This document shows, piece by piece, positions 1-5,518 of a stretch of 8,412 nucleotides of DNA. The stretch is from Woeseiaceae bacterium. Lineage in GTDB: Bacteria; Pseudomonadota; Gammaproteobacteria; Steroidobacterales; Woeseiaceae. The stretch's first letter is position 1; each line of letters opens with the position of its first letter. A model generated the notes under the pieces. That model worked only from the letters and a program-made list of their open reading frames with translations. It ran no database searches and was not told the DNA's origin. The stretch spans positions 1 through 8,412 of the forward strand of contig JALHUQ010000060.1 in the NCBI GenBank assembly GCA_022866645.1, given 5' to 3'. The translations under genes were made by a program, and so were the position numbers.

Positions 1-20
1 CCTGATTCGGTGATGTTGAT

Positions 21-419
21 ATGAGCCTGCTGCAATGGAAACCGGAATTCTCCGTCGGCATCGATTCGATGGACCATGAGCATCGCGAGATGATCGATCT
101 CATTAACGGTACTTACGAAAAACTCGAGGCGAACTCCGACGCAATTCAAGTAGAGGCCTGTCTGGGAGATATCCTGAGCACGATCTCAATGCACTTCGCA
201 CTGGAGGAAAGCCTGATGAGGCGCAGCCAATATGAGGAATATCAGGCGCACAAGAATGATCATGAGGAACTTCTGGATCAGATCAGGGATCTGATGGATG
301 ATTTTTTCGCCGATCCTCTTGCTGGTGCAAAGCGACTCGAGGAGAGTCTGTCCGATTGGTTTGCGCGCCATTTTTCAAGTTTCGACGCGCGACTGCATGG
401 ACGATTGGCAGCGAAGTGA
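21..419 (+). CDS. Bacteriohemerythrin (single-domain di-iron O2-binding protein)
   Basis: A 132-residue soluble protein, the usual length of single-domain bacterial hemerythrins, with no signal peptide. All seven di-iron ligands can be placed: H21 (in DHEH), H58 and E62 (in HFALEE), H77 and H81 (HKNDH), H117 and D122 (HFSSFD). The spacing is essentially that of characterised bacteriohemerythrins. The family binds O2 reversibly at a non-heme di-iron centre in a four-helix bundle. Proposed roles are O2 delivery to oxygenases or oxidases, O2 sensing and NO/O2 buffering. The ATG at 21 is preceded by a GGTGA Shine-Dalgarno at 10-14. The gene converges on the heme-copper oxidase-like operon, so a shared O2/NO theme is plausible but they are not co-transcribed. 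Family assignment is firm; the physiological role is inferred. Confidence 0.95.
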   Translation: MSLLQWKPEFSVGIDSMDHEHREMIDLINGTYEKLEANSDAIQVEACLGDILSTISMHFALEESLMRRSQYEEYQAHKNDHEELLDQIRDLMDDFFADPLAGAKRLEESLSDWFARHFSSFDARLHGRLAAK

Positions 420-442
420 TCGGACAACGCTTGTTCGATCAC
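416..442. terminator. 12-bp hairpin at the convergent junction, possible bidirectional terminator
   Basis: The arms 416-427 and 431-442 pair over 12 bp (GTGATCGGACAA with TTGTTCGATCAC, one G-T wobble) around a 3-nt CGC loop. The 5' arm begins in the last codon of the hemerythrin gene and contains its stop codon. The hairpin lies between two converging genes, the usual place for a shared terminator. No T-run follows on either strand, so it is not a textbook Rho-independent terminator. It may instead protect mRNA 3' ends or bind a protein. Confidence 0.5.
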
Positions 443-457
443 AGGGAGTGGTTGCTG

Positions 458-643
458 TCAGGCAGCCAGCATAGTTTGAAGTACGTTGAAAGAAATCAGC
501 GCCAGCGCCAGAAAAATGACGAAGAAGATCGCCTGCCGTTGCTTCAGCACCTCTCCCTTGCGATTTTCAATCCTGCGAATGATCCAGTCCGCAAGCAGAT
601 AGATGACGGCCGCGTTGAGCGTAAATACCAGGATTTCCATCAT
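458..643 (-). CDS. Small two-helix membrane protein, probable accessory subunit of the adjacent heme-copper enzyme
   Basis: A 61-residue protein starting at ATG 643-641. Two hydrophobic stretches (about residues 4-21 and 38-57) flank a basic linker (RRIENRKGEVLKQRQ), so it is probably a helical hairpin with the loop in the cytoplasm. The start is supported by an AGGAG Shine-Dalgarno 9 nt upstream and by an ATGA overlap with the stop codon of the upstream oxidase-like gene (TGA at 642-640), which implies translational coupling. The open frame extends upstream to 871, but that part lies wholly inside the oxidase gene and looks like low-complexity shadow translation. Small membrane subunits are common next to heme-copper oxidases (CcoQ-like proteins of cbb3 oxidases, for example), but I recognise no specific family. 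The accessory role is inferred from coupling and topology only. Confidence 0.75.
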   Translation of the reverse strand: MMEILVFTLNAAVIYLLADWIIRRIENRKGEVLKQRQAIFFVIFLALALISFNVLQTMLAA

Positions 644-2007
644 GGCGCGCGTCTCCTGCTCATGGATTTGTAGGCGACGATAAGGAACAACACGCCGCCG
701 ATCACCGACACCAGTCCGCCAAGTCCCATCAGTCCCATGCCCGCTTTCTGTCCCAGTCCTTCCAGTCCCTGTGCGATTCCCGCGGTCTTTCTCTGCACGC
801 CGTAGCCGCCGCTCCATGCGAGCCCGACAATGTGCATCAGCTGGCCGCCGCCATACAAATAGGGCTGCCACGTTGCCATGCGTTCAGGGATCGCGCCGAA
901 TCCGAGCCGCGGCAACAGGTAGTACGTCAGACCCATGAATGCGATCGTTACACCTACCGTCGCTCCGTGGTAATGCGCCGGAATCACGATATCAAGCCCT
1001 GCGATCATGAAGCCGAGAATGCCGCCAACGGCAAAGAGGCCGACGGAACTGACCAGAGCAGCGCGTAAGTAACGGCTCTCGCCGGACGGCTTTTCGGCGC
1101 GCCACAGGCTCGCTGCAACCGCCAAACCCAAGGGCAGACAGGATAGTCCGCCGTACTTCATCAGTTCGGTAAAGGCGAGGCGGTGACCGGCCGTCGTAAC
1201 GTCATGAGCCAGATAAAGAAACGGCACGGTGATAGCCGGCAGCGCGAGAAGAATCAGAAAGACGAACGTTAGGCGCGGTGTGAGTTCGAAGTGACAGCCG
1301 CTGGCCGCAGCGAGAACGATCCACGCAATCATCATCAGTAGTGTGTAGCTGAATTGAAGGACATGGCCGCCACCCCAAAACAAAAACTCGAAATAGATCA
1401 GTCCATCCATTTCACCGGGTATGCCGTGCCAGGATGCGAGAACCGCGATAATCGCGAGTCCTGTCAACATCGTCGACAATGAGATTCCGGCTTGCAGCGC
1501 CGACGTGCCGCTCAGCTTTTCGCCGAGTCGCATACGAAACATGACCGCGCGAAGCAGATGGCTGAGTATGCCGAGAGCGAACATGACGAGGCCGCCATAA
1601 AACAGCGGATGTTGCAGTACCGGCACATAGTTATTCATCAACGGGTTGCCGGCCCCTGCGAATGGGCTGACGATAATGACCGCTGTGCCCAGCGCCGCAA
1701 GCGAAAACGATAAGCGATCCCAAATCGGTTTGTCGTCGCGAGTACTAAGACTCCAGATCGCCGCAGACACGGCCAATAACCAGATCAATACTGACAAAGT
1801 GACGTGTACAACCAGAGCGGTACGAAAGAAGTCCAGGAATGGAATGAGTTCCTGAATGACCGGCGTTCGGGCGACCACCAGCAGTATCGAAAACAGGCCG
1901 GCGCCAAGCAATGAAACCAGACCGAGGGTCAGCCATGCCGTGGCAGCACGGCGAGTGTGGTCGCTGTGCACCGGTAACTCATATATGTGCCTGGAGATTG
2001 TCGCCAC
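640..2007 (-). CDS. Heme-copper oxidase superfamily subunit I, NO-reductase-like with atypical CuB site
   Basis: A polytopic membrane protein with about 12 hydrophobic segments and heme-copper subunit I motifs. Residues are numbered from the most upstream possible start, TTG 2049. H82 in helix II (LVVHVTLSVLIW) is the likely low-spin heme ligand. H229 in helix VI (FWGGGHVLQF) is a CuB ligand. Helix X has H359 and H361 (PAHYHG) for the high-spin and low-spin hemes. The overall style recalls B-type (ba3-like) enzymes. Two features differ: the position four after H229, a cross-linked Tyr in A- and B-type oxidases, is F233, and the helix VII His-His pair reads A-H-D (H282, D283). This argues against a normal O2 reductase and for an NO-reductase-like branch. 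I prefer GTG 2007-2005 (455 residues) because AGGTGG at 2021-2016 gives an 8-nt spacing; TTG 2049 would put the start inside the tandem repeat. No subunit II or cytochrome c gene is in view. Confidence 0.85.
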   Translation of the reverse strand: MATISRHIYELPVHSDHTRRAATAWLTLGLVSLLGAGLFSILLVVARTPVIQELIPFLDFFRTALVVHVTLSVLIWLLAVSAAIWSLSTRDDKPIWDRLSFSLAALGTAVIIVSPFAGAGNPLMNNYVPVLQHPLFYGGLVMFALGILSHLLRAVMFRMRLGEKLSGTSALQAGISLSTMLTGLAIIAVLASWHGIPGEMDGLIYFEFLFWGGGHVLQFSYTLLMMIAWIVLAAASGCHFELTPRLTFVFLILLALPAITVPFLYLAHDVTTAGHRLAFTELMKYGGLSCLPLGLAVAASLWRAEKPSGESRYLRAALVSSVGLFAVGGILGFMIAGLDIVIPAHYHGATVGVTIAFMGLTYYLLPRLGFGAIPERMATWQPYLYGGGQLMHIVGLAWSGGYGVQRKTAGIAQGLEGLGQKAGMGLMGLGGLVSVIGGVLFLIVAYKSMSRRRAP

Positions 2008-2035
2008 CTGTCCATCCACCTGAAACTTGCTGCGA

Positions 2036-2084
2036 ACGCTACAGGCCAAAAGCCATATACGCTACAGGCCAAAAGCCATATACG
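2036..2084. repeat. Perfect 23-bp tandem repeat in the divergent promoter region
   Basis: The unit occupying 2038-2060 is repeated without mismatch at 2061-2083. The identity runs on by two bases to the left and one to the right, giving 49 bp at period 23. Each unit contains the core GGCCAAAAGCCATATAC. The array lies between the oxidase-like gene (minus) and the alpha-hydroxy-acid dehydrogenase gene (plus). A period near two helical turns would put two protein sites on roughly the same DNA face, so tandem operators are possible. A recent slippage duplication is the simple alternative. Confidence 0.85.
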
Positions 2085-2093
2085 TCAATGCGT

Positions 2094-2099
2094 GATAAT
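2094..2099 (+). promoter_or_regulatory. Possible -10 element (GATAAT) for the alpha-hydroxy-acid dehydrogenase gene
   Basis: GATAAT matches the sigma70 -10 consensus at five of six positions and ends 8 nt before the ATG at 2108. Transcription would then start about at the initiation codon and give a leaderless or near-leaderless mRNA. There is no obvious Shine-Dalgarno before 2108, which fits, but no convincing -35 element is present at the right distance. Confidence 0.3.
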
Positions 2100-2107
2100 C
2101 TCAGACC

Positions 2108-3256
2108 ATGAAAATTTCAGACTGTAACAACATCATGGATTTTCGCCGCATCGCGCGGCGACGGTTGCCGTCACCGGTATTTAATTACCTCGATGGCGGG
2201 GCGGATGATGAATGGACACTGGGTCGAAATACGACCGCTTTTGACGACTACGAGCTGCTACCTGCACAGCTGTCTGACGTTAGCAGCATCAATCTGAAAA
2301 CTAAGTTGTTTGGCGAAGCGGTCGACTGGCCGGTCATGATATCGCCTACCGGAGCATCAAAATTGTTTCATGCTGCCGGTGAGCCCGCGGTTGTTCGCGC
2401 TGCAGAAAAATTCGGCATGGTCTACAGCCTGTCCGCGCTGGCGACAACGACGATTGAAGATGCGGCGACGGCAAGTCAGGGGCCGAAGATGTTTCAGATA
2501 TACATATTGAAAGATCGCGGACTGACGGCCGAATTCGTGAGCCGCTGCAGGTCCGCGGGTTACAAGGCGCTGTGCCTGACTGTCGATACCCCGGTTCCGG
2601 GCAATCGGGAACGAGATGCGGTGTACGGTTTCACATCGGGACGGGTGCCCCTGAAAAGCATACCGAGCTGGCTGCGGCATCCCGGGTGGCTTTATCGGGC
2701 TCTCGTCAAGAAAGACCTGGAGATGGTCAACCTCGCGAGCAGTGATCGACCGTCGCAACAGGGCGATATGAGTTTGTTGGAGTATTTCAATGACCAGCTC
2801 GACCGCTCATTGACCTGGAAGGACGTCGAATGGCTGGCGTCTGAATGGAACGGACCGCTGGTTATCAAGGGTGTGCAAACGGTCGCCGATTGCAGAAATT
2901 CAGCGAACTCCGGCGCCACAGCCGTCATGTTATCGAACCACGGCGGGCGGCAGCTGGAGGCAGCCCCTGCGCCGGTCGACTGCATCGCCGACGTCGCGGA
3001 TGCACTTCACGACCGACTTGAGATTATTTGTGACGGTGGCATACGTCGCGGTACTCACGTGGTCAAAGCACTGGCTTTGGGTGCCAGCGCCTGCAGCATC
3101 GGCCGCGGCTATTTGTACCCTTTGGCCGCCGGCGGACAGGCGGGCGTTGAAAGAGGCCTTACCCTGTTGCGCGCCGAGGTCGAAAGAACGATGGCATTAA
3201 TGGGTTGTGATTCGGTCCGGAAACTGGGCGCGAGCTTTATTCGACGCCGCGGCTAG
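2108..3256 (+). CDS. FMN-dependent alpha-hydroxy-acid dehydrogenase (LldD / glycolate oxidase family)
   Basis: A 382-residue TIM-barrel flavoprotein of normal family length. It oxidises a 2-hydroxy acid to the 2-keto acid using FMN and, in the membrane-bound members, passes electrons to quinone. Visible motifs are FNYLDGGADDE (Y27), PTGASKLFHAAGE, QIYILKDR (Q130, Y132), TVDTPVPGNRERD (about 158-170), LVIKG (K254), the catalytic SNHGGRQLE (base H278, substrate-binding R281) and the FMN-phosphate loop DGGIRRG (D309). The SWLRHPGWLYRAL segment after TSGRVPL sits where LldD-type enzymes have their membrane-associating loop 4. SNHGGRQL is followed by E284 rather than the usual Asp, and GRGYLYPLAAGG differs from the common GRPYLYGLAAGG. 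L-lactate is the default guess; mandelate, glycolate or another hydroxy acid is possible. The N-terminus matches the family from M1, so ATG 2108 is kept despite a poor ribosome binding site. Confidence 0.9.
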   Translation: MKISDCNNIMDFRRIARRRLPSPVFNYLDGGADDEWTLGRNTTAFDDYELLPAQLSDVSSINLKTKLFGEAVDWPVMISPTGASKLFHAAGEPAVVRAAEKFGMVYSLSALATTTIEDAATASQGPKMFQIYILKDRGLTAEFVSRCRSAGYKALCLTVDTPVPGNRERDAVYGFTSGRVPLKSIPSWLRHPGWLYRALVKKDLEMVNLASSDRPSQQGDMSLLEYFNDQLDRSLTWKDVEWLASEWNGPLVIKGVQTVADCRNSANSGATAVMLSNHGGRQLEAAPAPVDCIADVADALHDRLEIICDGGIRRGTHVVKALALGASACSIGRGYLYPLAAGGQAGVERGLTLLRAEVERTMALMGCDSVRKLGASFIRRRG

Positions 3257-3300
3257 CGACAGCAATAGCGGCGATCAGGTTGGTATTTGGTAGGAATTTG

Positions 3301-3313
3301 CCCGCACTGCGGG
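3301..3313 (+). other. Small GC-rich hairpin downstream of the dehydrogenase gene
   Basis: CCCGC (3301-3305) and GCGGG (3309-3313) pair around ACT. It lies 45 nt past the dehydrogenase stop but has no T-run after it, so it is at best a weak terminator or mRNA-stabilising structure. Apart from this and the leader hairpin at 3355-3378, the 134-bp gap 3257-3390 shows no gene and no clear promoter match, although it must hold the start of the cold-shock transcript if that gene is transcribed alone. Confidence 0.3.
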
Positions 3314-3354
3314 TAACATTTCGGCAGCTGCGACCATGACGGCGCAGTGATTAA

Positions 3355-3378
3355 GCCGTAATTGAACGGTCGTTTTTT
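3355..3378 (+). terminator. Weak hairpin plus T6 in the cold-shock gene leader (possible attenuator)
   Basis: CCGT (3356-3359) and ACGG (3366-3369), extended by a G-T pair at 3355/3370, form a short stem with the 6-nt loop AATTGA. CG and six Ts (3373-3378) follow, just before the Shine-Dalgarno of the cold-shock gene. The stem is only 4-5 bp, so termination at normal temperature would be inefficient. It may end readthrough from the dehydrogenase gene or act as a temperature-dependent leader element. Confidence 0.25.
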
Positions 3379-3390
3379 CCAGAGGTAGAT

Positions 3391-3603
3391 ATGGCAGGCG
3401 AAAGAGTTTCAGGAACCGTAAAGTGGTTCAACGACGATAAGGGATTTGGTTTTATCGAGCGTGAAGGTGGTCAGGACGTATTCGTTCACCACACAGCTGT
3501 TCAGATGGAAGGATTCAAGTCTCTGAAGGAAGGGCAGAAAGTCACGATGGAAGTGACCCAGGGCCAGAAAGGACCGCAGGCGGAAAACGTCATCGCCGAG
3601 TAA
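3391..3603 (+). CDS. CspA-family cold-shock protein
   Basis: A 70-residue single cold-shock domain, the standard length. It binds single-stranded RNA and DNA and keeps mRNA unfolded as an RNA chaperone in the cytoplasm. RNP1 is KGFGFI (17-22) and RNP2 is VFVHHT (30-35); the surface aromatics W12, F13, F19, F21, F31 and H33 are all present. A GAGGT Shine-Dalgarno at 3382-3386 lies 4 nt before the ATG. The gene appears monocistronic: a 134-bp gap precedes it and a strong intrinsic terminator follows at 3701-3736. Whether it is cold-induced cannot be told from the protein, since many CspA paralogues are constitutive. Confidence 0.95.
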   Translation: MAGERVSGTVKWFNDDKGFGFIEREGGQDVFVHHTAVQMEGFKSLKEGQKVTMEVTQGQKGPQAENVIAE

Positions 3604-3625
3604 GTCCAGCCGAACCTGCCAGCGG

Positions 3626-3658
3626 CGCCCCGGACTTCTTCGAGTAAGGCCGGGTGCG
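3626..3658 (+). other. Hairpin downstream of the cold-shock gene
   Basis: The arms CGCCCCGG (3626-3633) and CCGGGTGCG (3650-3658) form eight pairs with one bulged T around a 16-nt loop. No T-run follows. It lies 22 nt after the csp stop codon and could stabilise the short csp mRNA upstream of the true terminator. Confidence 0.35.
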
Positions 3659-3700
3659 TCGCTGATGATTTCAGCGCAACGACGAGCATTTGAGCGAGAA

Positions 3701-3736
3701 CGGACCGGAATAACAGCCGGTTCGAGACGTTTTTTT
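3701..3736 (+). terminator. Rho-independent terminator of the cold-shock gene
   Basis: CGGACCGG (3701-3708) pairs with CCGGTTCG (3717-3724): eight pairs including one G-T, with an 8-nt loop. A 5-nt spacer and seven Ts (3730-3736) follow. The spacer before the T-run is slightly long, but stem and T-run are otherwise convincing. It also argues that the next gene begins after this point, at 3767, rather than at the upstream in-frame ATG 3665. Confidence 0.7.
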
Positions 3737-3766
3737 GTGCAGGCGAACTACGATGAAACCCTCGCT

Positions 3767-4150
3767 GTGAATATTCGTATCCAAAACAATTCGATTCGAC
3801 TGCGTCTTACACGCAGCGAAGTCGATATCGTGCGCAAGACTGGCGTAGTGAAGTCGCATACCGGTTTTCCCGGCGGGCGGCAGCTTAGTTACAGTCTGGA
3901 GAGCAGTCCAGCGAGCGTCAGCCCTGCGGCTTTTTATTCAGATAACGAAATTCGCGTGTCCCTGCCGGAGACGATAGTACTGGCATGGGCGACGACCGAG
4001 CAGGTATCAATCGACGGCGAGCAGATTCTCGACGACGGAGACACACTGACCATACTGGTGGAAAAGGATTTCGCCTGCCTCGCGCCGAGGCCGGGTGAGG
4101 ACGAGTCGGACATGTTTCCGCACCCGGAAATTGACACTGGGCTGTGCTGA
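3767..4150 (+). CDS. DUF7009-like conserved hypothetical protein
   Basis: A 127-residue protein of unknown function. The N-terminus (NIRIQNNSIRLRLTRSEV) and C-terminus (VEKDFACL at 98-105, then a proline/acid-rich PGEDESD tail) match what I recall of the DUF7009 family, whose members are short cytoplasmic proteins with this start. That places the start at GTG 3767. The frame is open to ATG 3665, but those 34 residues are arginine-rich, unlike the family, and run through the terminator at 3701-3736. No good Shine-Dalgarno precedes the GTG; a 5-codon frame (ATG 3753, stop TGA 3768-3770) overlaps it and may couple initiation. The stop TGA at 4148-4150 overlaps the next gene's ATG (TGATG), so the two are probably translated together. 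No catalytic motif is visible; family name recalled, not searched. Confidence 0.8.
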   Translation: MNIRIQNNSIRLRLTRSEVDIVRKTGVVKSHTGFPGGRQLSYSLESSPASVSPAAFYSDNEIRVSLPETIVLAWATTEQVSIDGEQILDDGDTLTILVEKDFACLAPRPGEDESDMFPHPEIDTGLC

Positions 4151-4845
4151 TGGCGGGCAGGCGATACACGCATTTCGAAAAGAAAACGATCAGCTTCCTC
4201 AAAGAATTGGGCGCGAACAATAATCGAGAATGGTTCAAAGCCAACAAGGCCCGTTACGAGGAAGATGTCCTCGACGTCGCATTGCATTTTATTCAGACCA
4301 TGCAGGACCCACTCGCCGAATTTGCTCCGCACTTCACGGCGGTTCCAACACGTATCGGCGGGTCGCTAATGCGTGTTTATCGTGACACGCGATTCTCAAA
4401 CAATAAATTACCGTACAAAACCAATATCGGCATCCAGTTTCGGCACGAGCGCGCCAAGGATGTGCATTCGCCGGGTTATTACGTGCATATTGCGCCGGAC
4501 GAAGTATTTCTGGGTGTCGGAATGTGGCGTCCCGACGCGGATCCGCTCAAGCAGATTCGAGATCGCATTGCGGCCCGGCCGGAGGAGTGGCAACGGGCCA
4601 TCAGTACGCCGGCATTCAAACGCCAATTCAGCCTGGGCGGTGAGTCGTTACAGCGTCCTCCACGAGGCTTTGATAAGGACCACCCTTGCATTGATGACAT
4701 CAAACGGAAGAGCTTTATCGCTGTGCGCAGCATGGCGGTAGAGGATAGTCTGGCGACACAGTTCCAGCGCAGCGTTGAGACGTCGTTCAAACAGGCCAAG
4801 CCGTACATGGAGTTTTTGTGTGCCGCGGTCGGCGTAAAACTCTAG
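4150..4845 (+). CDS. DUF2461 / TIGR02453 family protein
   Basis: A 231-residue cytoplasmic protein of widespread but uncharacterised family DUF2461 (TIGR02453). Recognisable blocks are the N-terminal F-x-FLKELGANNNREWF (NNREWF at 24-29) followed by ANKARYEEDV, the highly conserved RVYRDTRFSNNKLPYKTN (75-92), GYYVHIAPDEVFLGVGMW, and a basic C-terminal segment. Length is normal and there are no membrane segments. I chose ATG 4150, which overlaps the preceding stop as TGATG; an in-frame GTG at 4144 would add two residues. The coupled DUF7009-like gene suggests a shared role, but no biochemical function is established for this family to my knowledge. The gene converges on the peroxiredoxin-like gene with only 28 bp between them. 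Confidence 0.92.
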   Translation: MAGRRYTHFEKKTISFLKELGANNNREWFKANKARYEEDVLDVALHFIQTMQDPLAEFAPHFTAVPTRIGGSLMRVYRDTRFSNNKLPYKTNIGIQFRHERAKDVHSPGYYVHIAPDEVFLGVGMWRPDADPLKQIRDRIAARPEEWQRAISTPAFKRQFSLGGESLQRPPRGFDKDHPCIDDIKRKSFIAVRSMAVEDSLATQFQRSVETSFKQAKPYMEFLCAAVGVKL

Positions 4846-4873
4846 TGCCGGTAACTTCCCCGGTTGACTCATC

Positions 4874-5461
4874 CTACTGATCCAGCGCGGCGCGCAATTC
4901 CCGCAATAAAGTGGCCGCACTTGGGCGATCCGCGATAAATTTTGACAACGCCGTATAGCGAATGATGCCGTTGCGATCGACCACAACCGCGGCTGGCCAG
5001 ACGGTATCGTCGCCGTACTCTTCTTTATGGTCTTTCGGCACCCCCGACTCATACAAGAGGCCCAGCTGCCTCGCGACTGACAAATCCTCGTCCAGCCAAA
5101 AATCGAACTCGACTTCGAAGAACTTAGCCACGCGCCGCGTTGTTGCCAGTGGTTTCGGCGTAATCAGAATCAGTCTCGCGCCGAGGTCGATAATGTCCTT
5201 GTAGTGGACGGTCAGATTCTGGACTTGTGAGTTGCAGAACGGGCACCAGTTACCGCGGACAAACAGCAGGACGGCAGGCGTGCCGTGGAGCTCAGTAGAG
5301 CGGACCGGCTTGCCGTTTTCATCGACGGCGCGAAAATCCGGTAGTGCTTGCCCGGGTTGCAGGACAGGAGGTACAGGTCTGCCGGCTTTTCGAAATCCCC
5401 AGTAAAGCAAAGACGCCAGCAGGATGGCGACGGCAATTATTAATAGTGCAGTGTTGCTCAT
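4874..5461 (-). CDS. Membrane-anchored peroxiredoxin/thioredoxin-like protein (AhpC/TSA superfamily)
   Basis: A 195-residue protein with an N-terminal hydrophobic helix (about residues 5-22) followed by a thioredoxin-fold domain. The domain starts at LQPGQALPDF and carries VLLFVRGNWCPFCNSQV, giving a CPFC pair at C73 and C76 in the place of the peroxidatic/resolving site. The later AAVVVDRNGIIRY strand is typical of AhpC/TSA proteins. It probably reduces peroxides or disulphides, with CxxC favouring a PrxQ-like or thiol-reductase mechanism. Basic residues directly after the helix (RKAGR) would by the positive-inside rule keep the domain cytoplasmic, but a periplasmic anchored form cannot be excluded. 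The frame is open upstream to 5638, but that part lies over the start of the divergent synthetase gene and has no domain character, so ATG 5461 is the likely start. Confidence 0.85.
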   Translation of the reverse strand: MSNTALLIIAVAILLASLLYWGFRKAGRPVPPVLQPGQALPDFRAVDENGKPVRSTELHGTPAVLLFVRGNWCPFCNSQVQNLTVHYKDIIDLGARLILITPKPLATTRRVAKFFEVEFDFWLDEDLSVARQLGLLYESGVPKDHKEEYGDDTVWPAAVVVDRNGIIRYTALSKFIADRPSAATLLRELRAALDQ

Positions 5462-5490
5462 AGGGACGCAGTATCGCCTTCGATTGGTCG

Positions 5491-5518
5491 TGGACACAAG
5501 GTTGGTTTTATGGATACT
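5491..5518 (+). promoter_or_regulatory. Candidate sigma70-type promoter for the acetoacetyl-CoA synthetase operon
   Basis: TGGACA (5491-5496; five of six to TTGACA) and GATACT (5513-5518; four of six to TATAAT) are 16 bp apart. They lie in the 85-bp divergent gap between the peroxiredoxin-like gene and the synthetase gene, with a start predicted some 20 nt before ATG 5547. Spacing and position are right, but the matches are moderate and may be chance. Confidence 0.3.

Noticed and set aside
644..871. In-frame N-terminal extension of the 61-residue membrane protein to 137 residues
   Set aside because: It lies wholly inside the oxidase-like gene, is rich in Arg, Gly and Thr with no domain character, and the ATGA overlap plus AGGAG site fix the start at 643.
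2077..2082. CATATA in the tandem repeat as a -10 element
   Set aside because: No -35 element at suitable spacing on either strand, and the copy in each repeat unit makes a unique promoter call unsafe.
3665..3766. Upstream ATG start of the DUF7009-like gene
   Set aside because: The added residues are unlike the family and the segment contains the terminator at 3701-3736.
4846..4873. GCCGG/CCGGT hairpin in the convergent gap after the DUF2461 gene
   Set aside because: Only five pairs including a wobble and no T-run, so it is too weak to call a terminator.
4479..5052. Minus-strand open frames of 109 and 134 codons over the DUF2461 gene
   Set aside because: They are antisense to a gene with clear family motifs and show no recognisable domain; they are high-GC shadow frames.
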